A stretch of 64,000 nucleotides of DNA from contig NZ_JAGWDK010000005.1 of the NCBI RefSeq assembly GCF_018398875.1, positions 124,001-188,000 of the forward strand, written 5' to 3'. Source of the stretch: Bradyrhizobium sp. sGM-13 (GTDB lineage Bacteria; Pseudomonadota; Alphaproteobacteria; Rhizobiales; Xanthobacteraceae). Each line of letters starts with the position of its first letter. The stretch's first letter is position 1. Shown one piece after another: positions 50,191 to 58,827 of the stretch. The position numbers and the translations under genes were made by a program. A model generated the notes under the pieces. The model made no database searches. It saw nothing but the letters and a program-made list of their open reading frames with translations, and had not been told where the DNA came from.

Positions 50191-51575
50191 TCAACGGTCA
50201 ATCTCGCAAATAAAATCCTCGAACTTTCAAGCAGCGGTGCGGGGAATTTCATCGAAGTAAGCAAAGCTCACCGTGAAGGGCGCACCGAGTTTTGTTCGGA
50301 CCCACTCGGCCAAACACGTCTCCGCATCAGTCGCGAGCGGATGCGGCACTGCCAACCGAAGCTCAATCAGATTGCGGGACTTCTGGAGGAACTGATACTG
50401 CCTGATCTGGGGTGCGATCTCCAGCATGGTCGCAATGTTGGTTGATGACAGCAGTGGCCAGCGTCGTTCAAAGGCATGACCAACATATTCTGAGTGCGGC
50501 CGAGGATCCGCTGGATTACGGGTAATCCACGTCCACATGGGCAAGGTTGACCGACCTCGACATGGTCTCCGTCGTAGCGGATAAGCGGCATGGCGAGATT
50601 GTGCAGCGAGGTAACGAGGAGTTTGCCGACCTCGCCGGGCGCGCAGGGCTCGCCCGCCTCATTCAAGACCTCAGCCAGAACATGCTCCGATTGAATGTGG
50701 TAGTGCTCGTGATCGGGACATTGCAGGGCGATGTACCCGATCTCCCGTGTCGAGTAGATGTCGACGAGCGGCACGCCCCATGCTTCGCGAACTGCGCTTC
50801 GGACCTCCGGCTTCAGGTTCTCCGCTATGGTGATAACCTGCTTGAGGCGTGGCAACTGAACACCCTGTTCGCGACAATGATCAGCGAGCCGGTGCACAAT
50901 GGTTGGATGAGTCAGTAGGTAATCGGGGTTGTGGCGCTGCAGCCATTCGACCTGCTGTTCGATTGGCGTCGCAACATTGAGACTGACCAACGGACCTGTC
51001 TTGAGGATTGTGGCGCTTGAGGAGCCCCAGCTTTCGGCCCGAAGTCCCTCCGGATAGAGGGCTTTGCCCGGCCCGCTCTCGCGCAAGGTTGCGAAGACGC
51101 CGCCAAGATCACGCCGATGCCAGAGATGGTCGCGAACTGTGAATGCGCTTCACATCAGCTCCCAGAGCTGTGTGCGGACCGAGCGGATCGGTTTGCCGGT
51201 CGACCCCGACGTATAGATTTCTCTCAACTCTCCATGTCCTGGCGGCAGCATTTCCGTGATCATCGAGCCGGTGGCGTCGGCTGCCTGGATTTCCGCGCGG
51301 GTGAGCGGAGCGATGCGCCGCCAGACCTGATGCCAACTCTCGTCAGCCGGAAGTTCGCCTAAGTCCCGCAGCCGCTCGCGATAGAACGGCACGTGAGCGC
51401 GGGCATGATCGAGCAGCACCTTGAGCTGATCACGCTGCTTTCTCGATGTCTCAGGCGGAGACCACCATTGGCTCTGCTCGAGCTGGAACAAAATAGCTAG
51501 GAGGCTGGCGCCGCTCGGGGCGGGGACTCCTGGCCACGCTATGCCGCCAATCGTCGAGCTAACGGAGAGGGGCAT
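50191..51575 (-). pseudogene. PaaK-like adenylate-forming ligase gene with three lesions
   Basis: From ATG 51575 the protein shows LLDHARAHVPFYRERL and the AMP-binding loop IYTSGSTGKP, then TGA at 51150. The same frame continues for ~230 residues (PLVDIYSTREIGYIALQCPD, LIRYDGDHVEVGQPCPCGRG) to LVMP. It then shifts frame near 50470, continues ERRWPLLSSTN...DEIPRTAA, meets another TGA at 50227, and ends KFEDFICEIDR at 50191. Repaired, it would be a ~460-aa phenylacetate-CoA-ligase/coenzyme-F390-synthetase type protein. Two stops plus one frameshift mean it is dead. Confidence 0.8.
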
Positions 51576-51723
51576 GCTACGAACTCTCGCGACAGTTCAT
51601 GTCAGGTTCAGCCCGCCTGAGCCAACCTCATCGTATGATCGACCGCGCGTACGGGAACCGTCAAGGTCCTGTTCGGTTGCTTTGTTGGGTGAGGTGAGAC
51701 TAGCGGGGCAGCAGAGGCCAGCT

Positions 51724-52122
51724 ATGAAGATGATCATCGGTGCGGCTTTACTGGGCGTTCTCACTGCGAGTGCGTCAGCAGCCGCTGATGCGACGGGAAA
51801 TCCGGCGAAGTTCGATCCTCTCACGACGGGAGAGGGCGGAGATGGATCGGGATCGGTCAGGCTTTCAAGCAATCTACCGTCGACATTTCTGGTCGTGCCG
51901 GATGCCGCACAATCTCTGCTGGTGACCGTCGGTGAAGGCGGCGAAGGCGGAGAAGGGCGGCGTGGTCGTCGGCTCCGTCGCCATCCGGGAGACTATTATG
52001 GGTATTACAGATCCCCTCGCTATCGGTACGACCGAGATTATTCGCCGTACTACATGCCGGATCGTTATGGCCGACCGTACTATGATCAGCGCTACTACCG
52101 GCGACCTTCGCCGTATTATTGA
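51724..52122 (+). CDS. Exported Gly/Tyr/Arg-rich protein
   Basis: 132 aa from ATG 51724. Signal peptide KMIIGAALLGVLTASASAAA. A middle part (STFLVVPDAAQSLLVTVGEG) is followed by a Gly-Glu/Arg-rich region (GEGGEGGEGRRGRRLRRH) and a Tyr/Arg/Pro-rich tail (DYYGYYRSPRYRYDRDYSPY). The low-complexity tail suggests a surface or envelope protein. Such tails are common in small exported Bradyrhizobium proteins. Function unknown. Confidence 0.55.
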   Translation: MKMIIGAALLGVLTASASAAADATGNPAKFDPLTTGEGGDGSGSVRLSSNLPSTFLVVPDAAQSLLVTVGEGGEGGEGRRGRRLRRHPGDYYGYYRSPRYRYDRDYSPYYMPDRYGRPYYDQRYYRRPSPYY

Positions 52123-52222
52123 TCGGTAAGCAAGCGGGTTGGGGTACCTTTACAGACGTGCTCGCAGAACAGCGGCGCTCGGCATGCGTTGCTCACGTGG
52201 CCGCAAGAACGGTAGGAACAGG

Positions 52223-52480
52223 ATGAAGATTTTCGTCTCCACGGCATTATGTGTGGCCGCACTGGTGCTCGTTACTGATGCTGCCTCCGCCGATCCCTGG
52301 AAAGACGAGAGCGGCAAGGGCCAGTTGCGGGGATACGGATGGCAGCACGACGACTACGCGCCGCGACGGTACCGTCAGGCCGGGCCGATCCCGCGGGGTC
52401 ATCTGCCACCCCCTGGCGAGTGCCGGGTCTGGCGTCGGGGCGTCCCTCCCGGTCACCAGCCGCCGCCCTTTAGATGCTGA
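52223..52480 (+). CDS. Small exported Arg/Pro-rich protein
   Basis: 85 aa from ATG 52223 with AGGAACAGG before it. Signal peptide MKIFVSTALCVAALVLVTDA then ASADPWKDESGKG. The mature ~60 residues are Gly/Arg/Pro-rich with one or two Cys (PPPGECRVWRRGVPPGHQPP). The phrase GxCRxWxxGxPPGxQPPP is a recognised small-domain pattern in proteobacterial exported proteins. Function unknown. It may form a pair with the gene 100 bp upstream. Confidence 0.65.
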   Translation: MKIFVSTALCVAALVLVTDAASADPWKDESGKGQLRGYGWQHDDYAPRRYRQAGPIPRGHLPPPGECRVWRRGVPPGHQPPPFRC

Positions 52481-53113
52481 GCAAAATATCCATCTGCACG
52501 GGAATTATGCGCAGCTCTGTCCCGGACGAGTAATCGGGTGCGAGCGCCCAGGCGATGAAGGCGGGGCGTCAATGCCACGCCCGTGGGTCTCTTGGGCGCC
52601 GCGCTGTACAAGCCAGCATGTACGAGCGCCGTCCACCCATCCGCGGGATTTCGGCATAAGCGCTCGTCGGCTTCGCGCTGCTCACCGCTTGGCGCGGCGC
52701 CGTCTCTATTACTGGTCGCGTTCAGCGCGATTAGTGGAATCCTGCGCTGGCCGCAGCGCGATGTGCGCTCGGGATCGCAGGGACGCTTGAGACGCCTATG
52801 GTGGCTGATCTGATGATCTGAGCACGCTGTCCGGAGAAGCCGGGCGACAGATCCTGATCAATGAGGACCGGCGCGCGGTGGCAGGCGTGCCCGTCCCTAC
52901 AACGGGCGGGCGGCAAGCAACACACACCAAGGGCCTGAAAAGCACCTGTAGGTCCGAAATGCACCTTGCTCCTTCACCCATCTCGGTAAGCTATTGAAGT
53001 TACAAGGATCTTCTCCGCGATCCGAGCGCGCCAACTTAAAAGATCAGCCTTGTTTTGTTAGGTTTTCGGCTCCGCGGCCCGCATCCTGTTACGGGGTGCA
53101 AGGGGCAAACCCG
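52481..53113. other. Intergenic region without a supported gene
   Basis: 633 bp. Several open frames exist but none has a ribosome site, signal or family likeness. At 53021 there is a 13-base stretch (tccgagcgcgcca) matching the 3' end of tRNA-Arg, too short to build on. Confidence 0.4.
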
Positions 53114-53899
53114 TCACAGCCTGGCCGGGCTCGGTCGAGGTTTGAGCGGGATTTGGAACGTCTTGTATCGCGCTATATCAGGAAAGCTGTCCGCGGCGCG
53201 GGTAGAGACCAACCCGACGACCGCGGCCGGAACTTCTTTGCCGACCAGCCGACTGACCGCAGTGGTTTGACCTTTGCTCAGTTGGACGTCGGGCGCACCC
53301 GCTGCCGCCATCGCGGTCCTGACGCGGCTGATCGACGACTCGGAATATCTATCGTCGATCGCAATTGTCTTGCCGGCCAGGTCGGGGACCGACTTGACGT
53401 CGGGACCTGTCACGAGCACGGCCACAAGCGCGTCCAGCGACGCATCCAATGTCGGGACCGACATTCGCGCCGCGGCGGCAGAGGCGGCCACCACTTGCTG
53501 CTCTGTCGTTCGGCTTGGCGGAACGTCAGTCGTTGGATGCAAATCGCTGGCGCTTACTGGAGGCGCTTGGGAAGCAACGACGTTGCCCGTCGTTTGCTGG
53601 TTCGCTTGCGGCGAAGGAACCGGTATGGGAACGGCAGCTTTCGCCGCGACCTTGATTGGCTTGGGTGTTCGACGGACCGCGTGGTCCGCGTGAGATCGGG
53701 GCGGCCTGTCGCCACGCAAGGCGACGGCGGACGGTTTCGTTGCGGCAGAATCGCTCTCATACGACTCAGGTTCGATCGGCACATGAACCGCGGTCAGACA
53801 GGCTAACGGATTCATGCCGACGCAGGATGGCTGTGTTGGTGGTTGGCTGCTGCAACCGACCAAGGCGACAGCCAGCGCGCAAATAAGGAGCGTCCTCAA
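53114..53899 (-). CDS. Lipoprotein with periplasmic-binding-like C-terminal domain
   Basis: 261 aa. Lipobox ALVGC at residue 16 (RTLLICALAVALVGCSSQPP). A long Pro/Ser/Thr/Ala-rich linker follows to about residue 125. The C-terminal ~130 residues (LVAVLVTGPDVKSVPDLAGK, TIAIDDRYSESSISRVRTAM, then AVSRLVGKEVPAAVVGLVST) resemble half of a TAXI/NMT1-type solute-binding protein. Attached to the inner face of the outer membrane or the periplasmic side of the inner membrane; no transport partner nearby. Confidence 0.65.
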   Translation of the reverse strand: MRTLLICALAVALVGCSSQPPTQPSCVGMNPLACLTAVHVPIEPESYESDSAATKPSAVALRGDRPPRSHADHAVRRTPKPIKVAAKAAVPIPVPSPQANQQTTGNVVASQAPPVSASDLHPTTDVPPSRTTEQQVVAASAAAARMSVPTLDASLDALVAVLVTGPDVKSVPDLAGKTIAIDDRYSESSISRVRTAMAAAGAPDVQLSKGQTTAVSRLVGKEVPAAVVGLVSTRAADSFPDIARYKTFQIPLKPRPSPARL

Positions 53900-54211
53900 T
53901 CGATCCTCCTGAAGAGGTTGAGTGCTGCCCGCAATTCTTGCGGCTTGAAGGAGTTTGCGCTGATCCTCAATCCATGATGCAAAACTGTTAAATGCGCATT
54001 AAGCGTGGGCCACGCGCAGCTTGATGCGCCGGCATGGTTAATGCGTTAGCCAGTGCCGCTTCGGATGAACAGAAGCGACCCGGCACCATCCCACGGTCCT
54101 TGCATTCACACGTCTGCCCTTTCGTTGCTTTCTTCCATGCGGGATTTCGCCACGAATCGGTCGCCATGCTCCATGCGCTGGGGTTTTTCATCGAGTGATG
54201 GAGAATGACCG

Positions 54212-54637
54212 ATGGCGAGTATCGAACGACTTCACAAAACTGCGCCGCTGGATTTGGCCAAGCTTGAAGAAGATGTCGTAGGGAGCCTTCCTGTGATCAG
54301 GGCGGCTCCATCGGGGCCGATGCCGGACTACGTCGAGCATGAAGAGGGCGTCACGCGCGTCGGCGCGCTCACAGCCGAGGCCGTGGTGCGTGACTATGAA
54401 GCCGCTGCCAAGGAGATCGAAGCCATGGGAGCAGAACTGATCAGTGCGGCGAAGAGATGCGAGGCAATGACCGCCGAAGTGCATAATGCCATTGCCTTCA
54501 TGCGCGACACTGCGGCCTCGTATCGTGAAGAAGCCAAGAAGATTTTCAAGCGCATCGAGGAATGCTCGATCTTCACAGAACAGGTTCGGAAGACCTGCGA
54601 GACCGTCAAACTCAAGATGATCGAAGGCAAACCATAG
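54212..54637 (+). CDS. Hypothetical coiled-coil protein
   Basis: 141 aa. ASIERLHKTAPLDLAKLEED, a short disordered linker, then ~85 residues of helix with heptad-like spacing (RDYEAAAKEIEAMGAELISA, YREEAKKIFKRIEECSIFTE). No signal or membrane segment. I recognise the start as a recurring Bradyrhizobium hypothetical. Function unknown. The upstream 312 bp (53900-54211) hold no gene that I can support. Confidence 0.6.
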   Translation: MASIERLHKTAPLDLAKLEEDVVGSLPVIRAAPSGPMPDYVEHEEGVTRVGALTAEAVVRDYEAAAKEIEAMGAELISAAKRCEAMTAEVHNAIAFMRDTAASYREEAKKIFKRIEECSIFTEQVRKTCETVKLKMIEGKP

Positions 54638-55172
54638 CCGCGTTGAGCTATCCGGAACATCGACCAGCTTTGTCGTCCCGACGGGAAGACTTGTTTTTGA
54701 ATAGTGTGTGTGAAATGCGGCACACGCGGGTGCCGCGAATCAGCTTATTCTGTACTCCTCCCTAGACTCGCACCCGTCGCAAATGACGGGTTCTCTTTGT
54801 ACTAGCCGACGTGCCAGCAGCGGCACTGCGGTGGCCGCACGGCAGTTGCTCGGAGAGGTCTTAGTGCCTTCCAGCCGGCAGCTCCATCCTGTCTAGGACG
54901 TATTCCCTTAACTAGCCCACGTGCCGTCTCACGCATTCCGTCCAACGTGCACGAGCGACGCCCGAGCACGTTCGATCGGCAGCCACTGTGGCGGAACCAA
55001 AGTGCCGGCCATCTGCGTCGCGCCACGCGATCATTGCTGTCGCCCAGGCTCCGCGCGAAGAAAGGTTCCTATCGCGCCATAGAGCCGCTCGCGCATTTGG
55101 CCGCAGTAAAAATTGGAACGAAAACAGCGTCTGCAAATTTCCCGGGCTTGCACAGCTACCAAGGAGACGATC
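54638..55172. other. Intergenic region with one hairpin
   Basis: A 7-bp stem ACCCGTC / GACGGGT (54774-54792) followed by TCTCTTTGT may terminate the coiled-coil gene 140 bp upstream. Two imperfect copies of actagccNacgtgcc occur at ~54801 and ~54912. No gene is supported. Confidence 0.45.
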
Positions 55173-55475
55173 ATGAAAGTACTAGCGATCATAGTAGCGT
55201 TGTTCTTTGCGCTCGGCTCAACGTTGGCTCTCGCTCAAGGTGGCGGAGCCGGAGGAGCCGGAGGAGCCGGGGGCGCTGGCGCAGGCGCAGGTGCGGGCAC
55301 CGGTGGGGGTGCCGGCGGTGCGGCGGGCACTGGGGGAGCGGCAGGCGCGGGCACGGGCGGAGCCGACGCGGGTGGAACGGGCACAAGCGGAGCGGCTGGT
55401 GGCCCTTCCGGTAGCGCCGGCGGCGGCGGCCCTAATACGCCGGACGAAGAAACGAAGCGAAAAATGAAGAGGTAA
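55173..55475 (+). CDS. Exported Gly/Ala-rich low-complexity protein
   Basis: 100 aa from ATG 55173 with AAGGAGACGATC before it. The signal peptide is KVLAIIVALFFALGSTLALA. The mature part is almost only Gly, Ala, Thr and Ser (GAGGAGG, TGGAAGAGTGG...) with a charged end (DEETKRKMKR). The DNA contains tandem ggagccgga units, so length probably varies between strains. Likely a disordered periplasmic or envelope peptide. Function unknown. Confidence 0.65.
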   Translation: MKVLAIIVALFFALGSTLALAQGGGAGGAGGAGGAGAGAGAGTGGGAGGAAGTGGAAGAGTGGADAGGTGTSGAAGGPSGSAGGGGPNTPDEETKRKMKR

Positions 55476-56012
55476 AGGCAGCCGGCTTGGCCGACAACAC
55501 CTCACATGTCGAAAGGCGGCATGCGCCCGGAAAGGCTATGAGATGCGCGAGGATCTTATCAGCCATCCATTAGTGCTTAGCGCTTCGCGGTGCTCGGGCC
55601 GTTTCCCGGCCTCGAGGATGGCGGAGCGCTGAGCTACTTGAAACTACCGCTCCCAGTTGTGTATTTGCCTGAGCGGTGAAGCCGTCATTCTCGCTCTTTC
55701 TTCTTCGTCGGGCTCTCCTTGGCCGCGCCAAGCGGACTGTGGGAACAAGGATTCGTCTTGTCCGCACCCTTAAGTCATTCTTGCTGAGGTGATTCGGAGC
55801 CGCCGATGCACCGAACGGCGCCGTTTAGACCTTATGCCGACGGCTGAAGGAGAAGGCGCGTGTCCGCAAGGACACGGCCGCGCGATTCCTTTTGGTGCCA
55901 GGTGATGGTTGCTGCCCTGATGTCGCATCGTTCGCGTAAACTGAACCAGCCTTGCCGGTGATTCCGGCTCTCTGACCGCGGTTCGGCATGTCAGCCCATC
56001 CGGAGCACATGA
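55476..56012. other. Intergenic region without a supported gene
   Basis: 537 bp. Nothing recognisable. The last bases carry the ribosome site (CCGGAG) of the next gene. It marks the change from the accessory-looking block to ordinary chromosomal genes. Confidence 0.4.
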
Positions 56013-56387
56013 ATGCTATTTCTGAGCTACGCCTATCGATTCCTCTCCAACTTCGTGTTCCTGGCGCTGGTCTATTTTGCTCTGAATTTCCTCGAAAAGT
56101 ACCAGCATCGCGTCCTCGTCGCGGTTCTCGTGCTGGTCTATGCCGGCATGCATGCGGCCTCTGCGCTGCGGTCGTTTCACTTCTTCCAGCGCATCGAACG
56201 GCTGGAACTGGAGGCCCGCCGTTTGGTGGCGGCGCTGGGCGAGGGGCCGAGTTCGACGTCTACGCGCAAGCAGGTGATCGCCGAAGTCAGCGGGCTTCGC
56301 CAGGCCGGCGAGATCAAGGCCTATATCGACCTGCTGTTTCTCGCCATCGTCATCCTGCTCTGCATTGCCAAGATCGTGGCCAGTTGA
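56013..56387 (+). CDS. Small membrane protein
   Basis: 124 aa. Two N-terminal transmembrane helices (FLSNFVFLALVYFALNFLEK, HRVLVAVLVLVYAGMHAASA), a cytoplasmic or periplasmic helical loop of about 50 residues, and a third helix at the C-terminus (IDLLFLAIVILLCIAKIVAS). No family recognised. Convergent with the polysaccharide deacetylase gene. The good ribosome site and three clean helices make it a convincing gene. Confidence 0.7.
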   Translation: MLFLSYAYRFLSNFVFLALVYFALNFLEKYQHRVLVAVLVLVYAGMHAASALRSFHFFQRIERLELEARRLVAALGEGPSSTSTRKQVIAEVSGLRQAGEIKAYIDLLFLAIVILLCIAKIVAS

Positions 56388-56455
56388 GCCTTTGTCGCAA
56401 TGGCGGGCGAGCGGTGCCCGACGTCAGGAAAACGGATCGGCGGGACCACGGCCGA

Positions 56456-57793
56456 TCAGCGCTTTTTCAAGCCCGCAACGCGAACCGACCGCCGCTTGGC
56501 TTGTGCAGGCTTCGGCGCGGTCCCGCTGGCGCCCTCCGGCGCCTGCACGGTCTGTCCGGCGGGTACCGGCGGCTGAGCGGTCGCTGCGCGGTCGTGGCGA
56601 CGGGATTTCCCGGCGAGCCTTGCCGAGGAGACCTCCGTCGACCGAGCTTGCGCAATCGACGTCGTCCGCCGCGCGGACAAGGCCAGCGTGGCGACGCGCG
56701 TCGATTCCGGGATATTGTAAATACTCTCCGCCGGAATCGGCAGCGCGGCCAACGTGCCGACCGGCGGCAAACTCATCTGGCGCGGCCACGGCGTCGCCGG
56801 TGACAAGGGTACACCGCGCCCGCGTCGCCGGGCGTGCGCACCAAGATCGGCCGTGTGCCAGTCGAGATTGGACAAGGCCGGGACGGGCAGCGCGGCGGGG
56901 CCGGCGGCAGCGAATTTCGAGACCTTCGGCCAGCGCGAAATCGCCACCACTTCCGACGGCGGATGCAACTGCCATTGCTGCGGCTCAGTCGGCGTCGCCG
57001 GCCGCTCCGGCGTCGCCGGCACCACATGGACGATGCGATAGCCGCGCGCTTTCAGTTCGCTCAGGATTCTCGGCAGCGCCGTGACGGTGCGCGGCTGAAT
57101 GTCGTGCAGCAGCAGGATGCCCTTGCCCTTTCGCTCAAGCCGCTGCATCGCGAGCTCATAGACGCGATTGGCCGACACATCGCGCCAGTCATCGGCCGGG
57201 AAATCGGCGCTCCAGAGCTGAAGTCCCTTGGAAGCGGCGAATTCCTCGATCTCGTCGGTGCGGCGCAGGCCGGGAATGCGCAGGAACGGCGCGGGTGCGG
57301 TGCCGTCACCGAGCGCCGCGGTCACCGATGCGATGCCTTGTTCGATCTCCTGTTTGGAGCGGTCGAACGGTAGGCGATCCATGCCGGCCGGATGATTCTG
57401 GGTGTGGGTGGCGACCGTGTGGCCGGCATCGCGCACCTTGCGCACGCCTTCCGGACTGGCGTTGGCCTGGCTCCCGACCAGGAAGAAGGTCGCCTTCGCG
57501 CAGTGGGCGGCGAGAATATCGAGAATCTGGTCGCTGTATTTCGGCAGCGGTCCGTCGTCGAAAGTCAGCACCACCTCACGGTCTTCGAGTGGCAGCGTCT
57601 TGCGGTATTGCATGGTGCCGATGATGGGATGGGCGCGCGGATCGACCACGATGGTGCGTGATGTGCCGATGGCGTCGCGATGACCGGGGCACTCGGCGGC
57701 GGAGGCTGTTTGCACGGTGAGGCAGGCCAGCGCTCCCATGCAGAAAGCGGCCCAGGGCCGCGCTCGGAGGCCTTCGAGTACGCTAACAATCAT
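56456..57793 (-). CDS. Exported polysaccharide deacetylase with long C-terminal extension
   Basis: 445 aa. Signal peptide to about residue 32. NodB-homology domain with motif 1 VVLTFDDGP (catalytic Asp pair), motif 2 THTQNH (metal His residues), motif 3 FLRIPGLR, motif 4 in LWSADFPADDW, and motif 5 GILLLHDIQ: a complete carbohydrate esterase 4 active site. The last ~150 residues are a Pro/Ala/Arg-rich, probably disordered tail. It should remove acetyl groups from a polymer such as peptidoglycan or a chitin-like glycan. A second, broken copy lies upstream. Confidence 0.9.
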   Translation of the reverse strand: MIVSVLEGLRARPWAAFCMGALACLTVQTASAAECPGHRDAIGTSRTIVVDPRAHPIIGTMQYRKTLPLEDREVVLTFDDGPLPKYSDQILDILAAHCAKATFFLVGSQANASPEGVRKVRDAGHTVATHTQNHPAGMDRLPFDRSKQEIEQGIASVTAALGDGTAPAPFLRIPGLRRTDEIEEFAASKGLQLWSADFPADDWRDVSANRVYELAMQRLERKGKGILLLHDIQPRTVTALPRILSELKARGYRIVHVVPATPERPATPTEPQQWQLHPPSEVVAISRWPKVSKFAAAGPAALPVPALSNLDWHTADLGAHARRRGRGVPLSPATPWPRQMSLPPVGTLAALPIPAESIYNIPESTRVATLALSARRTTSIAQARSTEVSSARLAGKSRRHDRAATAQPPVPAGQTVQAPEGASGTAPKPAQAKRRSVRVAGLKKR

Positions 57794-57927
57794 TGAACAC
57801 CGGCTTCATTCCAACCCTTGGTCCTGACGACCAGCACCAAGGTCCAATCTTTCTTCAGGCGGGCCATGCTTACACGAGACGCGATGAATCGTGCTTTAAT
57901 CGACTGAACTTCATGCCGATTTTGGCT

Positions 57928-58721
57928 CTAATGTGCCTTGCCGGACACGGTTTTGGCATCTGCCGGGACGAGGTGGACCACGCGGTAGTGGTTGTCGCGG
58001 AGGTAGCGCAGAAAGGCCGGCAGCATCGAAGCGGTCTTCGCCTTCGGATCGTGCAGCAGGATGATGCCCTTGCGGGCAATTTGCAGCCGGTCGGTGAGCA
58101 GTTTCAACTGTTGCTCCGGCGTCATATGATTCCAATCGCTGGCCCATAGATCGGCGCCGAACACGGCGATGCCGCGCTTTGCAAGGTCTCCAGCGTGGCG
58201 GGCGTCATTTCAAAATAGGGGAAGCGAAAGAACGGCGTGGTTGGGGTCGTGGTAGCCGTGCCGTGCAGCGCCGTTTCGACCGCCGCGATGCCCTTGTCGA
58301 TCTCGCCGATGGCAGCCTCCGGCTTCATGTATTTGAGATTGTGGTGGGTCCAGGTGTGGTGCGCGATAGTATGGCCCTGGGCGGCCATTCTTCGCACCAG
58401 TTCGGGATGTTCGGAGGCGCGCCTTCCGAGCAGGAAGAAGGTGGCGCGCACGCATTCCTGCGCCAGTGCCGGCAGTATCTTCTGGTCCGTCGGCCGCCAC
58501 GGTCCGTCGTCGAAGGTCAGCACCACCTCGTGGTCTTCCAGCGGAAGCGTCTGTGGAAAGCTCTTGAGGCCCACGCGCGGGTAGGTAGCTGCGTCCACTG
58601 CGAGAACGCGTGAGATGCCGAGTGCGTCCTTGCGGGGACATTCGGCAGCCGTCGCCGCCGCAACGAAGGTCATGAATGCCGCGGCCGCCATGAACGGTGC
58701 CGCGCTGAAATGTCGGGTCAT
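57928..58721 (-). pseudogene. Second polysaccharide deacetylase, frameshifted near its end
   Basis: From ATG 58721: signal peptide, then VVLTFDDGPW, HHTWTHHNLKYM and FFRFPYFEM, so motifs 1-3 are intact. Near 58178 (after ETLQS) the frame changes. In the next frame the family sequence continues without loss: RGIAVFGADLWASDWNHM, then GIILLHDPKAKTASML (motif 5) and a normal end at 57928. One missing base explains this. The encoded truncated protein lacks motif 5. Paralogue of the adjacent gene; the repaired length would be about 264 aa. Confidence 0.75.
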
Positions 58722-58827
58722 TTGCGGTTGGACATATTTGGCATTGCGCTCGGTGTTGCCGATTGGGTAAGCGTGCAGCGTAACTCAGGCAAGTTCTCTT
58801 TCATCTGTCAAACCGGCGAGGCGCGGC

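Noticed and set aside
53018-53034. 13-base match to the 3' end of tRNA-Arg as a possible att site
   Set aside because: Too short and GC-rich to distinguish from chance, and not extended on either side.
54801-54925. Two copies of actagccNacgtgcc as direct repeats
   Set aside because: Only about 15 bp with a mismatch and no other structure; probably chance.
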